Virus record (IMG/VR): IMGVR_UViG_3300048527_000010
Location: 1-23,104 of that record
Length of the DNA stretch: 23,104 bases
Direction: 5' to 3' (one strand)
Source: a virus
Both the position numbers and the translations under genes were made by a program. The stretch's first letter is position 1. Every line of letters starts with the position of its first letter. The notes under the pieces are model-generated. The model was given only the letters and a program-made list of their open reading frames with translations, was not told the DNA's origin and did no database searches. This document shows positions 15,337 to 22,515 of this stretch, piece after piece.

Positions 15337-17757
15337 TTAGAACGTGCCGCCGGAAATGCCCGACCACACTGGTGTGCCTGCGCCCGCCGACGTGAGCACC
15401 TGCCCCGCCGTGCCGTTGGCGATGAACCCGGTCGTGCCTGCGCCGGTCTGATACGGGATCTGGGAAGCTGCGCCGCCGTCCAGGTTTGTCGCCTTGCCTG
15501 CGGTAAGCGTTGACTGCGCAACGTACTGCGGGCCTGCCGCGCCTGCCGTGAGCACGTAATTCAACGTGCCAAGCGCCAGCATCGCGGTGGTGCCGGACGC
15601 GGACTGGTACGGCAGCGAGCCTGCGGTGCCGCCAGCCAGGTTGGTGGCTGTACCGACGGACAGGGTGGACTGCGCTCTGTTTTCCCAGCGCTGATCGCCG
15701 GAGTCGTAGACGATGACGTCACCTGAAACCAGCGTGCCAAACTGCACGTTCCCGTCCGTGCCGCCGAGCACGGAGCCGAAGGTCGGACGCACAAACAAGA
15801 TGCCGTTTGAGACGCCAACGTTCACCACAGCGGCCACGAGGGCGATCGCGTTGGGCGTGTTGGGTTTGGTCTTTGTGAGGCCACCAGCCACCGATGGGTT
15901 GTAGTAAAGAATCTGGCCCTGCGTCCAGGCCTCTGCGCCACCCGTGGTGTTGATGTTTTTCACCTCGCCAAACTCAACGACCGTGATCCAGTCGTTTGTC
16001 GTGCCCGTCTGCATGGCCACGCCAAGGATGTAGTTCGACTGGTCTGGCTGCAAACCTGTGGCTGGAGCGGCTTGCAAACCTCCCGAAGCGCCCAGCGTGC
16101 CAGTGAACATCAAAACCTGACCTTTTGTGGCCGGTGCGCTGAGCTTCACACGGTAGTACAGCTCCTCGCCGACGTGTTGAATCACCGCGCCATTCATCTG
16201 GAATGCCAGCGTCTGGAACATGTCGGCGTCGTCGTAGTACAGACGACCGGTCGCATCGGTTACCGTGGCCGTTGTGTCAAACTGAATGAAATCAGGCGAC
16301 GAGATACCGCCGGTCAAGGCGGTCATCGACGTAATGTCGTTGTTGGCCCCCAGCACCGCAGCGGACAAATTCAGGCGCGCTCCTGCGGCCGTAGTGGCAC
16401 CAGTTCCGCCGTTGGCCACAACCAGCGTGCCGCCCAGCGTCACAGCGCCCGTGGTGGCCGTCGCAGGCGTCAGGCCAGTGGTGCCGCCGCTGAACGAAAG
16501 AACGCCCGTGTTGGCGATCGTGACCGCCGTGCTGCCGTTATAACTTGTGCCCGACAGACCAGTGCCGATCGTCAGTGCCTGCGAGGCCGTGGCCGTCACC
16601 GTGATCGAGCCGCCAAGCGACACCGACGAGCCGTTAATCGTGACCGACGAGAAGCTCAGCGCCGCATTCGGGATATTCGACAGCGTGTTCAGAGACGCGT
16701 CGATGGTCTTGTTTGTCAGCGCCTGCGTGCCGGTCAGCGTCACGCCATCAAGAATGCCGTACCCAGCGATCGTGGTCGGTGTGCCGGTCACATTCAGCCA
16801 CGCGGGCGTCACATCCACTGCGCTGGCGCTGGTCACCACGCCCTTGCTGTTGACCACCAGCACAGGCACCTGCGTGCCCGAGCCATATGTGTTTGCCACC
16901 ACGCCCGAGTTGGGCAGGTCGGCGTTCACCATCGTCCGGAACACCGGGTCGGCCACGCCGCCAGACGTTGGGCCCGCAAAAAAACTGTTTGCCGCCACAG
17001 GAGCCAAAATCAGCGTCGAGCCCCATGTGGGTGCGCCGGTACCGCCGGACACCAGCACCTGGCCAGAAACACCAGCGGGGCCAACATAAAAACCATCAGA
17101 GCCAGACCAGATCACAGCGCCGGGCTGCATCGTCAGGCTGCGGGCCGTGCCACCGCTTTGCAGGCCCAGAATGTTGTCCACCTGAGCGTCGTCGGCCAGG
17201 TCAACCGCTGGGTGACGGTGGTCAGAGCGGGACAAGGTCAGCGCCGTGCCTGCCGAGCCCGAGCCGGTACCGGTCAGCGGCGTGCCGCCGTAATTCACAG
17301 CAAGCGTGACGTTCGAGGACAACGCGCCGCCGCCGGTCAGGCCGTTTCCAGCGATCACTTGGCGGGTGGTGGGCACGTAGCCGGAAATCGAGATCGGCAC
17401 CGACGTCGCAGCCATCACGCGGCCCGTGGCGTCAACGGTGAGCTGCGGCACATTCGAGCCGTCGCCATACACACCAGGCGTCACGCCCGAGCTGGCCAAC
17501 TGCGTGGTACCGATGCCGCCCGGGGCAACCGACAGGGTCACGTTTGCGGACAGCGCACCGCCGCCCGTAAGCCCCGTGCCAGCAATCACCTGGCGGCTCA
17601 AAGGCACACCAGCCACCTGCAGCAGGTCACCGGCGCGGATTTTGTACGTCACGCCCTGGTAGACGCCAACCAGCAGCGTGTCTTCCGAGGCGGGCGTTAC
17701 AGGAACGGGCAGCTGGGTGATGCTGACCGGAATGAGGTTTGATGGAACGGTTGCCAT
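15337..17757 (-). CDS. Large tail fibre protein
   Basis: This 806-aa protein has internal repeats typical of fibres: RQVIAG-GLTGGGALS-NVTL at 55-76 and 132-153; GQVL-S-G-G-P-W at 232-245 and 792-806 region; and a 52-residue repeat starting AQSTL at 695 and 747. It also has ALTNKTIDASLNTLSNI (346-362) and GGTGATTAAGARLNL (450-464). Residues about 500-665 form a separate globular beta domain (ELYYRVKLSAPATKGQVL, ILGVAMQTG, GQILYYNPSVAGGLT) of a kind I recall from many phage fibres. A single SDHRHP motif at 178-183 could bind a metal in a trimer. It ends in GGTF like the 399-aa tail protein. It lacks a chaperone domain, so it may need a partner or fold alone. The stop lies 18 bases before the S74 fibre start. 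Confidence 0.88.
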   Translation of the reverse strand: MATVPSNLIPVSITQLPVPVTPASEDTLLVGVYQGVTYKIRAGDLLQVAGVPLSRQVIAGTGLTGGGALSANVTLSVAPGGIGTTQLASSGVTPGVYGDGSNVPQLTVDATGRVMAATSVPISISGYVPTTRQVIAGNGLTGGGALSSNVTLAVNYGGTPLTGTGSGSAGTALTLSRSDHRHPAVDLADDAQVDNILGLQSGGTARSLTMQPGAVIWSGSDGFYVGPAGVSGQVLVSGGTGAPTWGSTLILAPVAANSFFAGPTSGGVADPVFRTMVNADLPNSGVVANTYGSGTQVPVLVVNSKGVVTSASAVDVTPAWLNVTGTPTTIAGYGILDGVTLTGTQALTNKTIDASLNTLSNIPNAALSFSSVTINGSSVSLGGSITVTATASQALTIGTGLSGTSYNGSTAVTIANTGVLSFSGGTTGLTPATATTGAVTLGGTLVVANGGTGATTAAGARLNLSAAVLGANNDITSMTALTGGISSPDFIQFDTTATVTDATGRLYYDDADMFQTLAFQMNGAVIQHVGEELYYRVKLSAPATKGQVLMFTGTLGASGGLQAAPATGLQPDQSNYILGVAMQTGTTNDWITVVEFGEVKNINTTGGAEAWTQGQILYYNPSVAGGLTKTKPNTPNAIALVAAVVNVGVSNGILFVRPTFGSVLGGTDGNVQFGTLVSGDVIVYDSGDQRWENRAQSTLSVGTATNLAGGTAGSLPYQSASGTTAMLALGTLNYVLTAGAAGPQYVAQSTLTAGKATNLDGGAASQIPYQTGAGTTGFIANGTAGQVLTSAGAGTPVWSGISGGTF

Positions 17758-17760
17758 TTT

Positions 17761-18069
17761 TTAATCCACGATGTAGATGAACCGCTGCCCATCTTCAGTC
17801 ACAACAAAACGCGACCCGTCTTGCGTGATCACGCCGGAGGGGCTGGTTGTCACGGGCACATCGGGCCGCACAAACGGCAGCACGATCTGGTCCTCCTTGC
17901 GCGGGGCCAGGCGGTAAGGGTCGTAGTCGTCCGTGTCCTCATCGCAGACCATCAACGCCGGGTAGTTTGGGTCCGGGTGCAGCTCAGCCAGCCGAAACTT
18001 GCGCGAGCAACGCGCGCAAATGCCAATCCCGTAGGTTGGCTCGCCGGTGGGGTCAATAAAGCGCGGCAT
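17761..18069 (-). CDS. Small zinc-ribbon-like phage protein
   Basis: This 102-aa protein starts MPRFIDPTGEPTYGIGICAR and has a CxxC pair (Cys18, Cys21), then a third cysteine in LMVCDEDTDD (Cys42) followed by Asp residues. A usual zinc ribbon would have a second CxxC; here the fourth ligand may be Asp45. I recall close-looking phage proteins with the same Cys-Asp arrangement and a DPYRL segment, so this may be normal for the family. The C-terminal half holds two short beta repeats (TQDGSRFVVTEDGQRFIYI). It lies between the 330-aa connector (3-base gap) and the 806-aa fibre (3-base gap), so it could help fibre attachment or be a virion-bound metal protein. Confidence 0.8.
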   Translation of the reverse strand: MPRFIDPTGEPTYGIGICARCSRKFRLAELHPDPNYPALMVCDEDTDDYDPYRLAPRKEDQIVLPFVRPDVPVTTSPSGVITQDGSRFVVTEDGQRFIYIVD

Positions 18070-18072
18070 GTC

Positions 18073-19065
18073 TTACTTCGTGTAGCAGCCGATGCCGGGG
18101 TTGATGTACGTTGGTGAGCCGTCGTTGTCGCCGTCCCACGCAGCCTGACGCGCAAGGTACCACTTCTGGTCCAGCATGCCGACCAGCGATGGGTCAACCG
18201 ACGGGGTCTCGGCGGCCACGCGCGAGGCCAGGCCTGCCACGATCGCCTCAAGCCAACGCTGGGGCACCTCGACGTCTTGGCGCAGGTTTTGCGTGTCCAT
18301 GATGTGGCGGTGACGCCAGACAATCAGCTGCTGGTGCTCAGCAGCCAGATTCGGGCTTGGCCACAAGTTCATCACGGGCTGAGGCAGGTCGCGCTGGAAC
18401 CAGTAGGTAAGGGGCCGGCCCAAGAACACCTTGTTGCTCTGAGCCACGTAGGTGTCGCGGTTCAAAGGTCCCATGGGGATTTCCTGCGGCAGCGTGCCCA
18501 GGTAAACCTCCTCGATAAGCATCGGAGCGGTGCTGGTGATGCGGAAGAACTCTTTGGCCAGCGCAGGCACAACGTCCGTCCATGTCCACTCGCCAGAAGA
18601 TGCCTCGGTTGTTTGCGTGCCAACGGTGGTCCAGATGATCCCGTCGCGCGAGGTCTGGAATGTCAAGTCCACGGCAGCACCAAGCCATTTAACGCCCACG
18701 GTGTTGACGGTACCGACGCCGCCATCTTGGTCCGTGAAGTCCACGGTGTAGCTCTGAGACAGCGCCACAGTGGTGCCGGTCAGCTCCTGCAGCGTGCGCA
18801 GGTTTGCGTTCAAAACCTCAACGGTGCCGTTCGTCAGCGTGACGATGGGTTGACCTTCGTAGAACGGGTAAATCTGGCGCTCAATGCACCAGCTTGGGGT
18901 CTTGGTGTTGGCCAGGTCGCTCAGCAGCAGATACAGGGCTTCAAGCGCGTAGCTTTGCATTTCCGCTGTGATCGCTTGCGCTGGCAGGCGGCAACGACGA
19001 AAGGCGGTATCGACCACCTTCAGTGCATTGAATGTCGTGTTGCTTATGCTGCCGGAAAAGGCCAT
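18073..19065 (-). CDS. Head-tail connector / adaptor-like protein with inserted beta domain
   Basis: This 330-aa protein has N-terminal helices (TTFNALKVVDTAFRRC; YALEALYLLLSDLANT) followed by WCIERQIYPF and strands, as in podovirus connector proteins of the P22 gp4 type. Residues about 95-190 form a separate beta domain (VKWLGAAVDLTFQTSRDGI, WTTVGTQ, FFRITS) resembling discoidin-like carbohydrate-binding folds. After it come MNLWPSPNLAAEHQQLIVW and helices with EVPQRWLEAIVAGLASRVA. The strand with P-x-P then helices is the same plan as the 209-aa adaptor further down. An ACGGAG site precedes the ATG by five bases. It is the first gene after the putative promoter at 19130-19159. Confidence 0.75.
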   Translation of the reverse strand: MAFSGSISNTTFNALKVVDTAFRRCRLPAQAITAEMQSYALEALYLLLSDLANTKTPSWCIERQIYPFYEGQPIVTLTNGTVEVLNANLRTLQELTGTTVALSQSYTVDFTDQDGGVGTVNTVGVKWLGAAVDLTFQTSRDGIIWTTVGTQTTEASSGEWTWTDVVPALAKEFFRITSTAPMLIEEVYLGTLPQEIPMGPLNRDTYVAQSNKVFLGRPLTYWFQRDLPQPVMNLWPSPNLAAEHQQLIVWRHRHIMDTQNLRQDVEVPQRWLEAIVAGLASRVAAETPSVDPSLVGMLDQKWYLARQAAWDGDNDGSPTYINPGIGCYTK

Positions 19066-19129
19066 GCTAACTCCGTGTTGGGTCGTCAGATGGCCGCCGT
19101 TCCAGCGTGCCCTTTTGAGGGTTTTGGGA

Positions 19130-19159
19130 ATTGTAGATCAAGAGGATGCAAAGCGGCAA
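19130..19159 (-). promoter_or_regulatory. Putative promoter for the connector/fibre/lysis unit
   Basis: On the minus strand, TTGCCG (19154-19159, 4 of 6 to TTGACA) is separated by 18 bases from TACAAT (19130-19135). The core CTACAATTCCC (19126-19136) matches the cores at 10660 and 23070. It sits in the 117-base gap before the connector gene. The -35 hexamer lies inside a hairpin that may weaken or tune read-through from the head genes. It is the weakest of the three sites. Confidence 0.5.
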
Positions 19160-19171
19160 ACCTGCCGCCTT
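19150..19171 (-). terminator. Hairpin after the head genes (weak terminator or attenuator)
   Basis: Minus-strand AAGGCGGCA (19163-19171) pairs with TGCCGCTTT (19150-19158) across a GGTT loop, with one G-U pair. It starts 11 bases after the stop of the basic repeat protein. No T-run follows, so termination would be incomplete. It overlaps the -35 region of the next putative promoter. Confidence 0.4.
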
Positions 19172-19182
19172 GCTCACACTGA

Positions 19183-19707
19183 TCAGCACATCGAGGCTTT
19201 GCCGCCTTTTTTCATGGCCAGCATCGGCTCGCGGGGAGAGACGGGGACCATTTTGCGAACGGGAGCTTGCACCTTGCGGCTGCTCATGGCCGACTCGCGG
19301 CGCATGCTTGGTGTCTCGGCCATCTCGCGCTTTTCCATCGCCTCAACGCGTGGCACCTTGCCGCCCTTGGCCAGCTTGGTCAAAGGCTCACCCTTGTGCA
19401 GAGCTTTTTCGTGCTTGTGCACAGCCTTGGCCATGCTTTTCTTGTCCATCGCCGCGTCGCTGTGGACCTTGCCACCCTCTGCGTAAGCGGACTTGCAAGC
19501 GCCGCCCTTGGCCAGCTTCAAAGTTGGCAGGTTTGGAGCCACCGGCTTTGAGCCTTTGATGCCAGGGTTCTTGTTGCCTTTGATGCCAAGATTGCTGTTG
19601 TCGGCCAGCATGCCAGGGTTTTGAACCTTGCCGCCCTTGGCGTAGTTTTGTTTGTTGTCCGAGGCCTTCTTGCCGAAGTCGAACTCTTTGACGTATGTGC
19701 AGCCCAT
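19183..19707 (-). CDS. Basic Lys/Gly-repeat structural protein
   Basis: I start this 174-aa protein at ATG 19707 (MGCTYVKEFDFGKK), which has AAGGAG six bases before it; an in-frame ATG at 19722 overlaps the upstream stop (ATGA) and would add MKEHI. The protein is highly basic and low-complexity. A short motif, [YLM]-[AK]-[KE]-GG-[KA], occurs five times at about residues 22-28, 65-71, 75-81, 112-118 and 165-171, and GIKG twice. No membrane helix or fold is visible, so it is probably disordered and may bind DNA or other virion parts. Three scattered Cys are present (in MGC, GACK and the C-terminal SMC). Similar ARGG repeats occur in the 633-aa ejection-type protein. Confidence 0.8.
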   Translation of the reverse strand: MGCTYVKEFDFGKKASDNKQNYAKGGKVQNPGMLADNSNLGIKGNKNPGIKGSKPVAPNLPTLKLAKGGACKSAYAEGGKVHSDAAMDKKSMAKAVHKHEKALHKGEPLTKLAKGGKVPRVEAMEKREMAETPSMRRESAMSSRKVQAPVRKMVPVSPREPMLAMKKGGKASMC

Positions 19708-19718
19708 GATGTGCTCCT

Positions 19719-19961
19719 TCATTCCCGGTCGGAATGACCTTTTAAATTGTCGATCTTGCGCTCAATCCGGTCAAACCGATCAAGCAGTTGTTGCATGTCC
19801 GCTCTGAACTCAGTGCGGGTAATGTGGTCTCGAGCAACCTCTTCACGGGTTCGGTTGAGCAAAATACTCAACCGATCCAGCTCGTCAAACTTGCTCTTAA
19901 GTAAAAAGCCCATGACCGCCACAATTGCGCTGAGGGCCACATTCCAAAGCATCATCTCCAT
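19719..19961 (-). CDS. Small membrane protein with coiled coil
   Basis: This 80-aa protein has one N-terminal transmembrane helix (about 4-22, MLWNVALSAIVAVMGFLLK) followed by a charged helical region (25-75) with heptad spacing (FDELDRLSILLNRT; FRADMQQLLDRFDRIERKIDNL), likely a coiled coil facing the cytoplasm or periplasm. A perfect AGGAGGT lies nine bases before the ATG, the strongest ribosome site in the window. Proteins of this size and plan are widespread in phages, often called holin-associated or hypothetical. It lies away from the lysis block, among the head genes, so a lysis role is not implied. Function unknown. Confidence 0.8.
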   Translation of the reverse strand: MEMMLWNVALSAIVAVMGFLLKSKFDELDRLSILLNRTREEVARDHITRTEFRADMQQLLDRFDRIERKIDNLKGHSDRE

Positions 19962-19985
19962 GACGACTTACCTCCTCGCCCAGAG

Positions 19986-20399
19986 TTAAGCTGGGACATT
20001 GTAGGTTTTGATGCCTTCAATGGTGATGGTGTACCGGTCGCCCGATGCTGCCCCCACAGTTGAAAACAGCACGTCGCCAGTCTTGCCTACGCCAGCGTTG
20101 TTTGGGAAGCCACCAAACGAGCTGTAGTCCATCAAGTAAAACTGATTCTCGGGAATGGTCTCGCACAACAGGTCGGTCGTGGCATCCCAAAGGATGTCCA
20201 CAGACATGCCAATAGTTTGAGCCCAAATCTTGTTGATCTTGATGCCGTTGCAGGCGTTGCCCGATGCATTTGGGGCAAGGGTGGACACGTCGATCTTGAG
20301 AGCGCCGGTCTCGCCGGTGCCGTCGCTGATGTTCGTGAACTTGCCGATGAACAGGCGCTCACCGTCAAGGATTGTTTGTGATGTTACTGCGTCAGCCAT
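19986..20399 (-). CDS. Small beta-rich virion structural protein
   Basis: This 137-aa protein is beta-rich, with GERLFIGKFTNISDGTGET, INKIWAQTIGMSVDILWDA, FYLMDYSSFGGFPNNAG and a YTITIEGIKTYN end. No enzyme motif or membrane helix is visible. Alternating strands and a TGDVLFST turn suggest a decoration, stopper or tail-ring protein. AGGAG six bases before the ATG supports the start. It lies three genes after the major capsid gene among head genes; structural role by context. Confidence 0.75.
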   Translation of the reverse strand: MADAVTSQTILDGERLFIGKFTNISDGTGETGALKIDVSTLAPNASGNACNGIKINKIWAQTIGMSVDILWDATTDLLCETIPENQFYLMDYSSFGGFPNNAGVGKTGDVLFSTVGAASGDRYTITIEGIKTYNVPA

Positions 20400-20425
20400 G
20401 TTGCGCTCCTGTTTGAATGATGGAG

Positions 20426-20447
20426 CCGGGGCCAGTCAAGGCCCCGG
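20426..20447. other. Intergenic GC hairpin
   Basis: CCGGGGCC (20426-20433) and GGCCCCGG (20440-20447) form a perfect 8-bp stem with a 6-base loop in the 54-base gap between two small structural genes. No T-run follows on the minus strand; only TTT follows on the plus strand. It may be an RNA stability or processing element, or a weak terminator. Confidence 0.6.
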
Positions 20448-20453
20448 TTTGAA

Positions 20454-20825
20454 TTAGGCCGCAACAGCGCCGTTCAAAGCAACGATGGCCCAGCCAGCAC
20501 CGGTGTACACCAGCATGGCGGACTCGCCAACACCGGTGAACGTGATGGTCGAGAAACCAATCTTGGTGGTGGGCGTCAGCACAGCGGAGCCGCCGTCCAC
20601 AACGTGGCTGATGATTTTGAGTTGACCCAAAGTACCGTTGGCCAACGTGAGCGCCTGGGCTGAGCCAGTGCTTGTAAGGCTGGTCAGCATGTCTGTCAAA
20701 TTGACAGCGCCAGCGCCAGACAGGGCTTGGTTAGTGGCAATAAGGTCGCCAGTGACGTTGCCGGTGACTGCGCCGATAAAGCCGTTGGTGGAAGTAACTG
20801 GACCAGAAAAAGTCGTAGAGCTCAT
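20454..20825 (-). CDS. Small beta-rich structural / head-decoration-like protein
   Basis: This 123-aa protein begins MSSTTFSGPVTSTNGFIG and GNVTGDL, like an extended fibre or sheath strand, followed by LTLANGTLGQLKIISHVVDG, GFSTITFTGVGESAMLVY and GWAIVALNGA. The GQLK--V-DGG and TITFT-GESA-L-YTG-GW patterns recall small proteins coded after phage capsid genes that fold as beta decoration or head-fibre proteins. GAGGAAAT precedes the ATG. It lies 128 bases after the capsid gene, beyond a terminator, so it is probably expressed by read-through. Confidence 0.75.
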   Translation of the reverse strand: MSSTTFSGPVTSTNGFIGAVTGNVTGDLIATNQALSGAGAVNLTDMLTSLTSTGSAQALTLANGTLGQLKIISHVVDGGSAVLTPTTKIGFSTITFTGVGESAMLVYTGAGWAIVALNGAVAA

Positions 20826-20898
20826 GATGATTTCCTCACATGCGAGTTGTGCGCAGCCGTCTGCATGTCGTCGGCCTGGGCGGGCCGTCTGCTGCGCG

Positions 20899-20942
20899 AA
20901 AAAAGGTGCCCAACAAAGCCCCCGCCTTTTGAGCAGGGGCTT
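20899..20942 (-). terminator. Terminator-like hairpin after the major capsid gene
   Basis: On the minus strand a 10-bp stem, AAGCCCCTGC with GCGGGGGCTT (20933-20942 and 20916-20925, one G-U pair, 7-base loop), starts 11 bases after the capsid stop. It is followed by TGTTG and, 11 bases further on, by TTTTTT (20899-20904). The displaced T-run suggests partial termination, which would lower expression of downstream genes relative to capsid. The rest of the 128-base gap shows no clear promoter. Confidence 0.6.
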
Positions 20943-20953
20943 CAGTTGGCATC

Positions 20954-21868
20954 TTAGATGCCGGAGGTGCCGAACACGCCGCGTGGGTCAGTCCAGCCCA
21001 GAACGTAACGCTCTGTGGCCTTGTAACGCATGCTGTCGGTTTCGAAGTCGCCTTCCATGGATTTCTCCAGGCCGCGACGCATCAACAGTTTCAGACCTTC
21101 GGGAGCGTCGGTCTGAACCCACCAAGCTGTGGTGGAAGTGATACGCGACAAGTTGGCTTGGCCTTCGGCCAGCAAGCCCATCGATTTCACAGGGTTGATG
21201 TCGTTGTCAGCAGTGCCAGTGCGCAGCACGGACTTCAGCAGCACTTCAGCCGAGAACACGTTGGAAGGACCGGTGACGATCTTCTTGGGTGTCAGGCGGA
21301 TGCGCTTGCCGTTGTTGTCCACAGCATTGCGGATCTGGATCAGCATCTGCTCGAGGGACGTCTGCGACAGGGCAGCGGCGGTGGACAGCTGGTTGCTGAA
21401 CGTGCCGTTGACGATGGGGTGAGCTGTGGAAACCAGAGCCACGCCGTCGCCACCTGTGTACGCGCCGTTGAAAGCGCGGTTCAAGATGTTGGCAGCCAGG
21501 GTCTCTTTGGTCTCGATCAGCGACTGAGCCAAGTGCTTGGCGTAAGTCTGGCCGATACGGATGTGGTCGCCGTCTTCAACCAAAACTTTGGTCAAAGCGA
21601 AGGCCAAGCCGTACACCTTGTATAGGTAGCGCTGCAAGAACAGCACGCCGCCGGACTGGTACGTCACTGCCATGCCGTCGGGCAGCTCAGGAGCTGCGCC
21701 GAAGCCGTACAAGACGGGCTCTTCATGGTAGTTGCGTGGGATGCCTTTTTGCTCGCGGAACACTTGTTTCCACTCGTCGGCACGTTGCTCGTAAACACCA
21801 TCGAACACTTCGTTCAGGATGGGCTCGACTACGGAACGGAAGTCCGTACTGCGCATTGGGGTTGCCAT
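20954..21868 (-). CDS. Major capsid protein
   Basis: This 304-aa protein should form the icosahedral head shell. The N-terminal helix (RSVVEPILNEVFDGVYEQ) is followed by YHEEPVLYGFG, a VYGLAFALTKVLVEDGD strand-helix, an AANILNRAFN helix, the STAHP segment (147-151), LRTGTADNDINPVKSMG, and ERYVLGWTDPRGVFGTSG at the end. The overall pattern, with STAHP and the terminal GWTDPRG, resembles HK97-fold major head proteins of the Mu gpT-like type. A strong AAGGAGG lies eight bases before the ATG, as expected for the most abundant protein, and a terminator hairpin follows. No N-terminal scaffold domain or protease site is evident. Confidence 0.9.
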   Translation of the reverse strand: MATPMRSTDFRSVVEPILNEVFDGVYEQRADEWKQVFREQKGIPRNYHEEPVLYGFGAAPELPDGMAVTYQSGGVLFLQRYLYKVYGLAFALTKVLVEDGDHIRIGQTYAKHLAQSLIETKETLAANILNRAFNGAYTGGDGVALVSTAHPIVNGTFSNQLSTAAALSQTSLEQMLIQIRNAVDNNGKRIRLTPKKIVTGPSNVFSAEVLLKSVLRTGTADNDINPVKSMGLLAEGQANLSRITSTTAWWVQTDAPEGLKLLMRRGLEKSMEGDFETDSMRYKATERYVLGWTDPRGVFGTSGI

Positions 21869-21881
21869 GTTTCAGCCCTCC

Positions 21882-22475
21882 TTAGATGCTGTTGACTGCT
21901 GCTTTGTAGGCGTGTTCGTTGATGCGAACAGTGGCCGTGACATAAGCGTCAGTCAGCGAGTCGTTGATGTTGTATCCGAAGCCGGTGATCTGGAACTGGC
22001 CAGAAGTCGACTGGATGGCGGTGAGGTAGGTGTTGCTCAGGCCCGTTTGGGTTGAGCCACCAGGCGAGGCAACAGTCCAATCGCACTCTTCGCCGACAGC
22101 CGTTTGCACGGTGGTACCAGCGGAGGGGTTGTTGTACTGCACATCGAACAGCGTTTCTGGATCGTCAAACACCCAGGCAGTGATTTCAGTGCCTGTGGTG
22201 CCGCTTGGCCAGAATGGGCTGATGGTGGGCTTGCCGGTAGCGTCCAGGTACTGGCAGCCAGCAAAGATACCCAAAAGGGTAATGCCGTCTGTAGTGCCGG
22301 AACGGGTGCCGTCAGAGGTGCCCAGTTGAATAACACCAGCGTCAGTCAACTTCACGGGGTCGCCCGAGAAAATGTTGGCGGCGTAGGTGCTCGCTACGGT
22401 GTAGGCTTTGGGACGCATCTGACCACTGTTGTGGTAAGAGGCGCGAAAGCCAAAAGGTGCGCTTGTCGAGGACAT
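21882..22475 (-). CDS. Virion structural protein upstream of the capsid gene
   Basis: This 197-aa protein starts MSSTSAPFGFRASYHNSGQM, then RPKAYTVASTYAANIFSGDPV, LLGIFAGCQYLDATGKPTIS, FWPSGTTGTEITAWVFDDPE and a C-terminal INEHAYKAAVNSI. Beta-rich, with no membrane helix. The order GFRAS-H...Y.IA..YA.NIFSGDPV...GIFAGCQY followed by the capsid gene is one I recall from environmental podophages, where it is called a structural or capsid decoration protein. AAGGAG is eight bases before the ATG. The capsid gene starts 13 bases after its stop. Confidence 0.82.
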   Translation of the reverse strand: MSSTSAPFGFRASYHNSGQMRPKAYTVASTYAANIFSGDPVKLTDAGVIQLGTSDGTRSGTTDGITLLGIFAGCQYLDATGKPTISPFWPSGTTGTEITAWVFDDPETLFDVQYNNPSAGTTVQTAVGEECDWTVASPGGSTQTGLSNTYLTAIQSTSGQFQITGFGYNINDSLTDAYVTATVRINEHAYKAAVNSI

Positions 22476-22515
22476 TTAGCGTTCTCCTTGAGGGATTGAT
22501 GAATGAACCAGAAAA

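Noticed and set aside
15320-15367. Earlier start for the S74 fibre (16 extra residues)
   Set aside because: It overlaps the end of the 806-aa gene, while ATG 15319 has a GAGAGG site and a typical fibre N-terminus.
16072-17742. 556-codon open frame on the plus strand
   Set aside because: Antisense to the 806-aa fibre. The product is extremely Arg/His/Ala-rich and unstructured; it arises from the GC-rich repetitive fibre codons.
20840-20952. Short minus-strand frame (38 codons) between the capsid gene and the 123-aa gene
   Set aside because: It starts in the capsid stop region without a ribosome site, runs through the terminator hairpin, and ends in an Arg/Thr-rich shadow-like tail.
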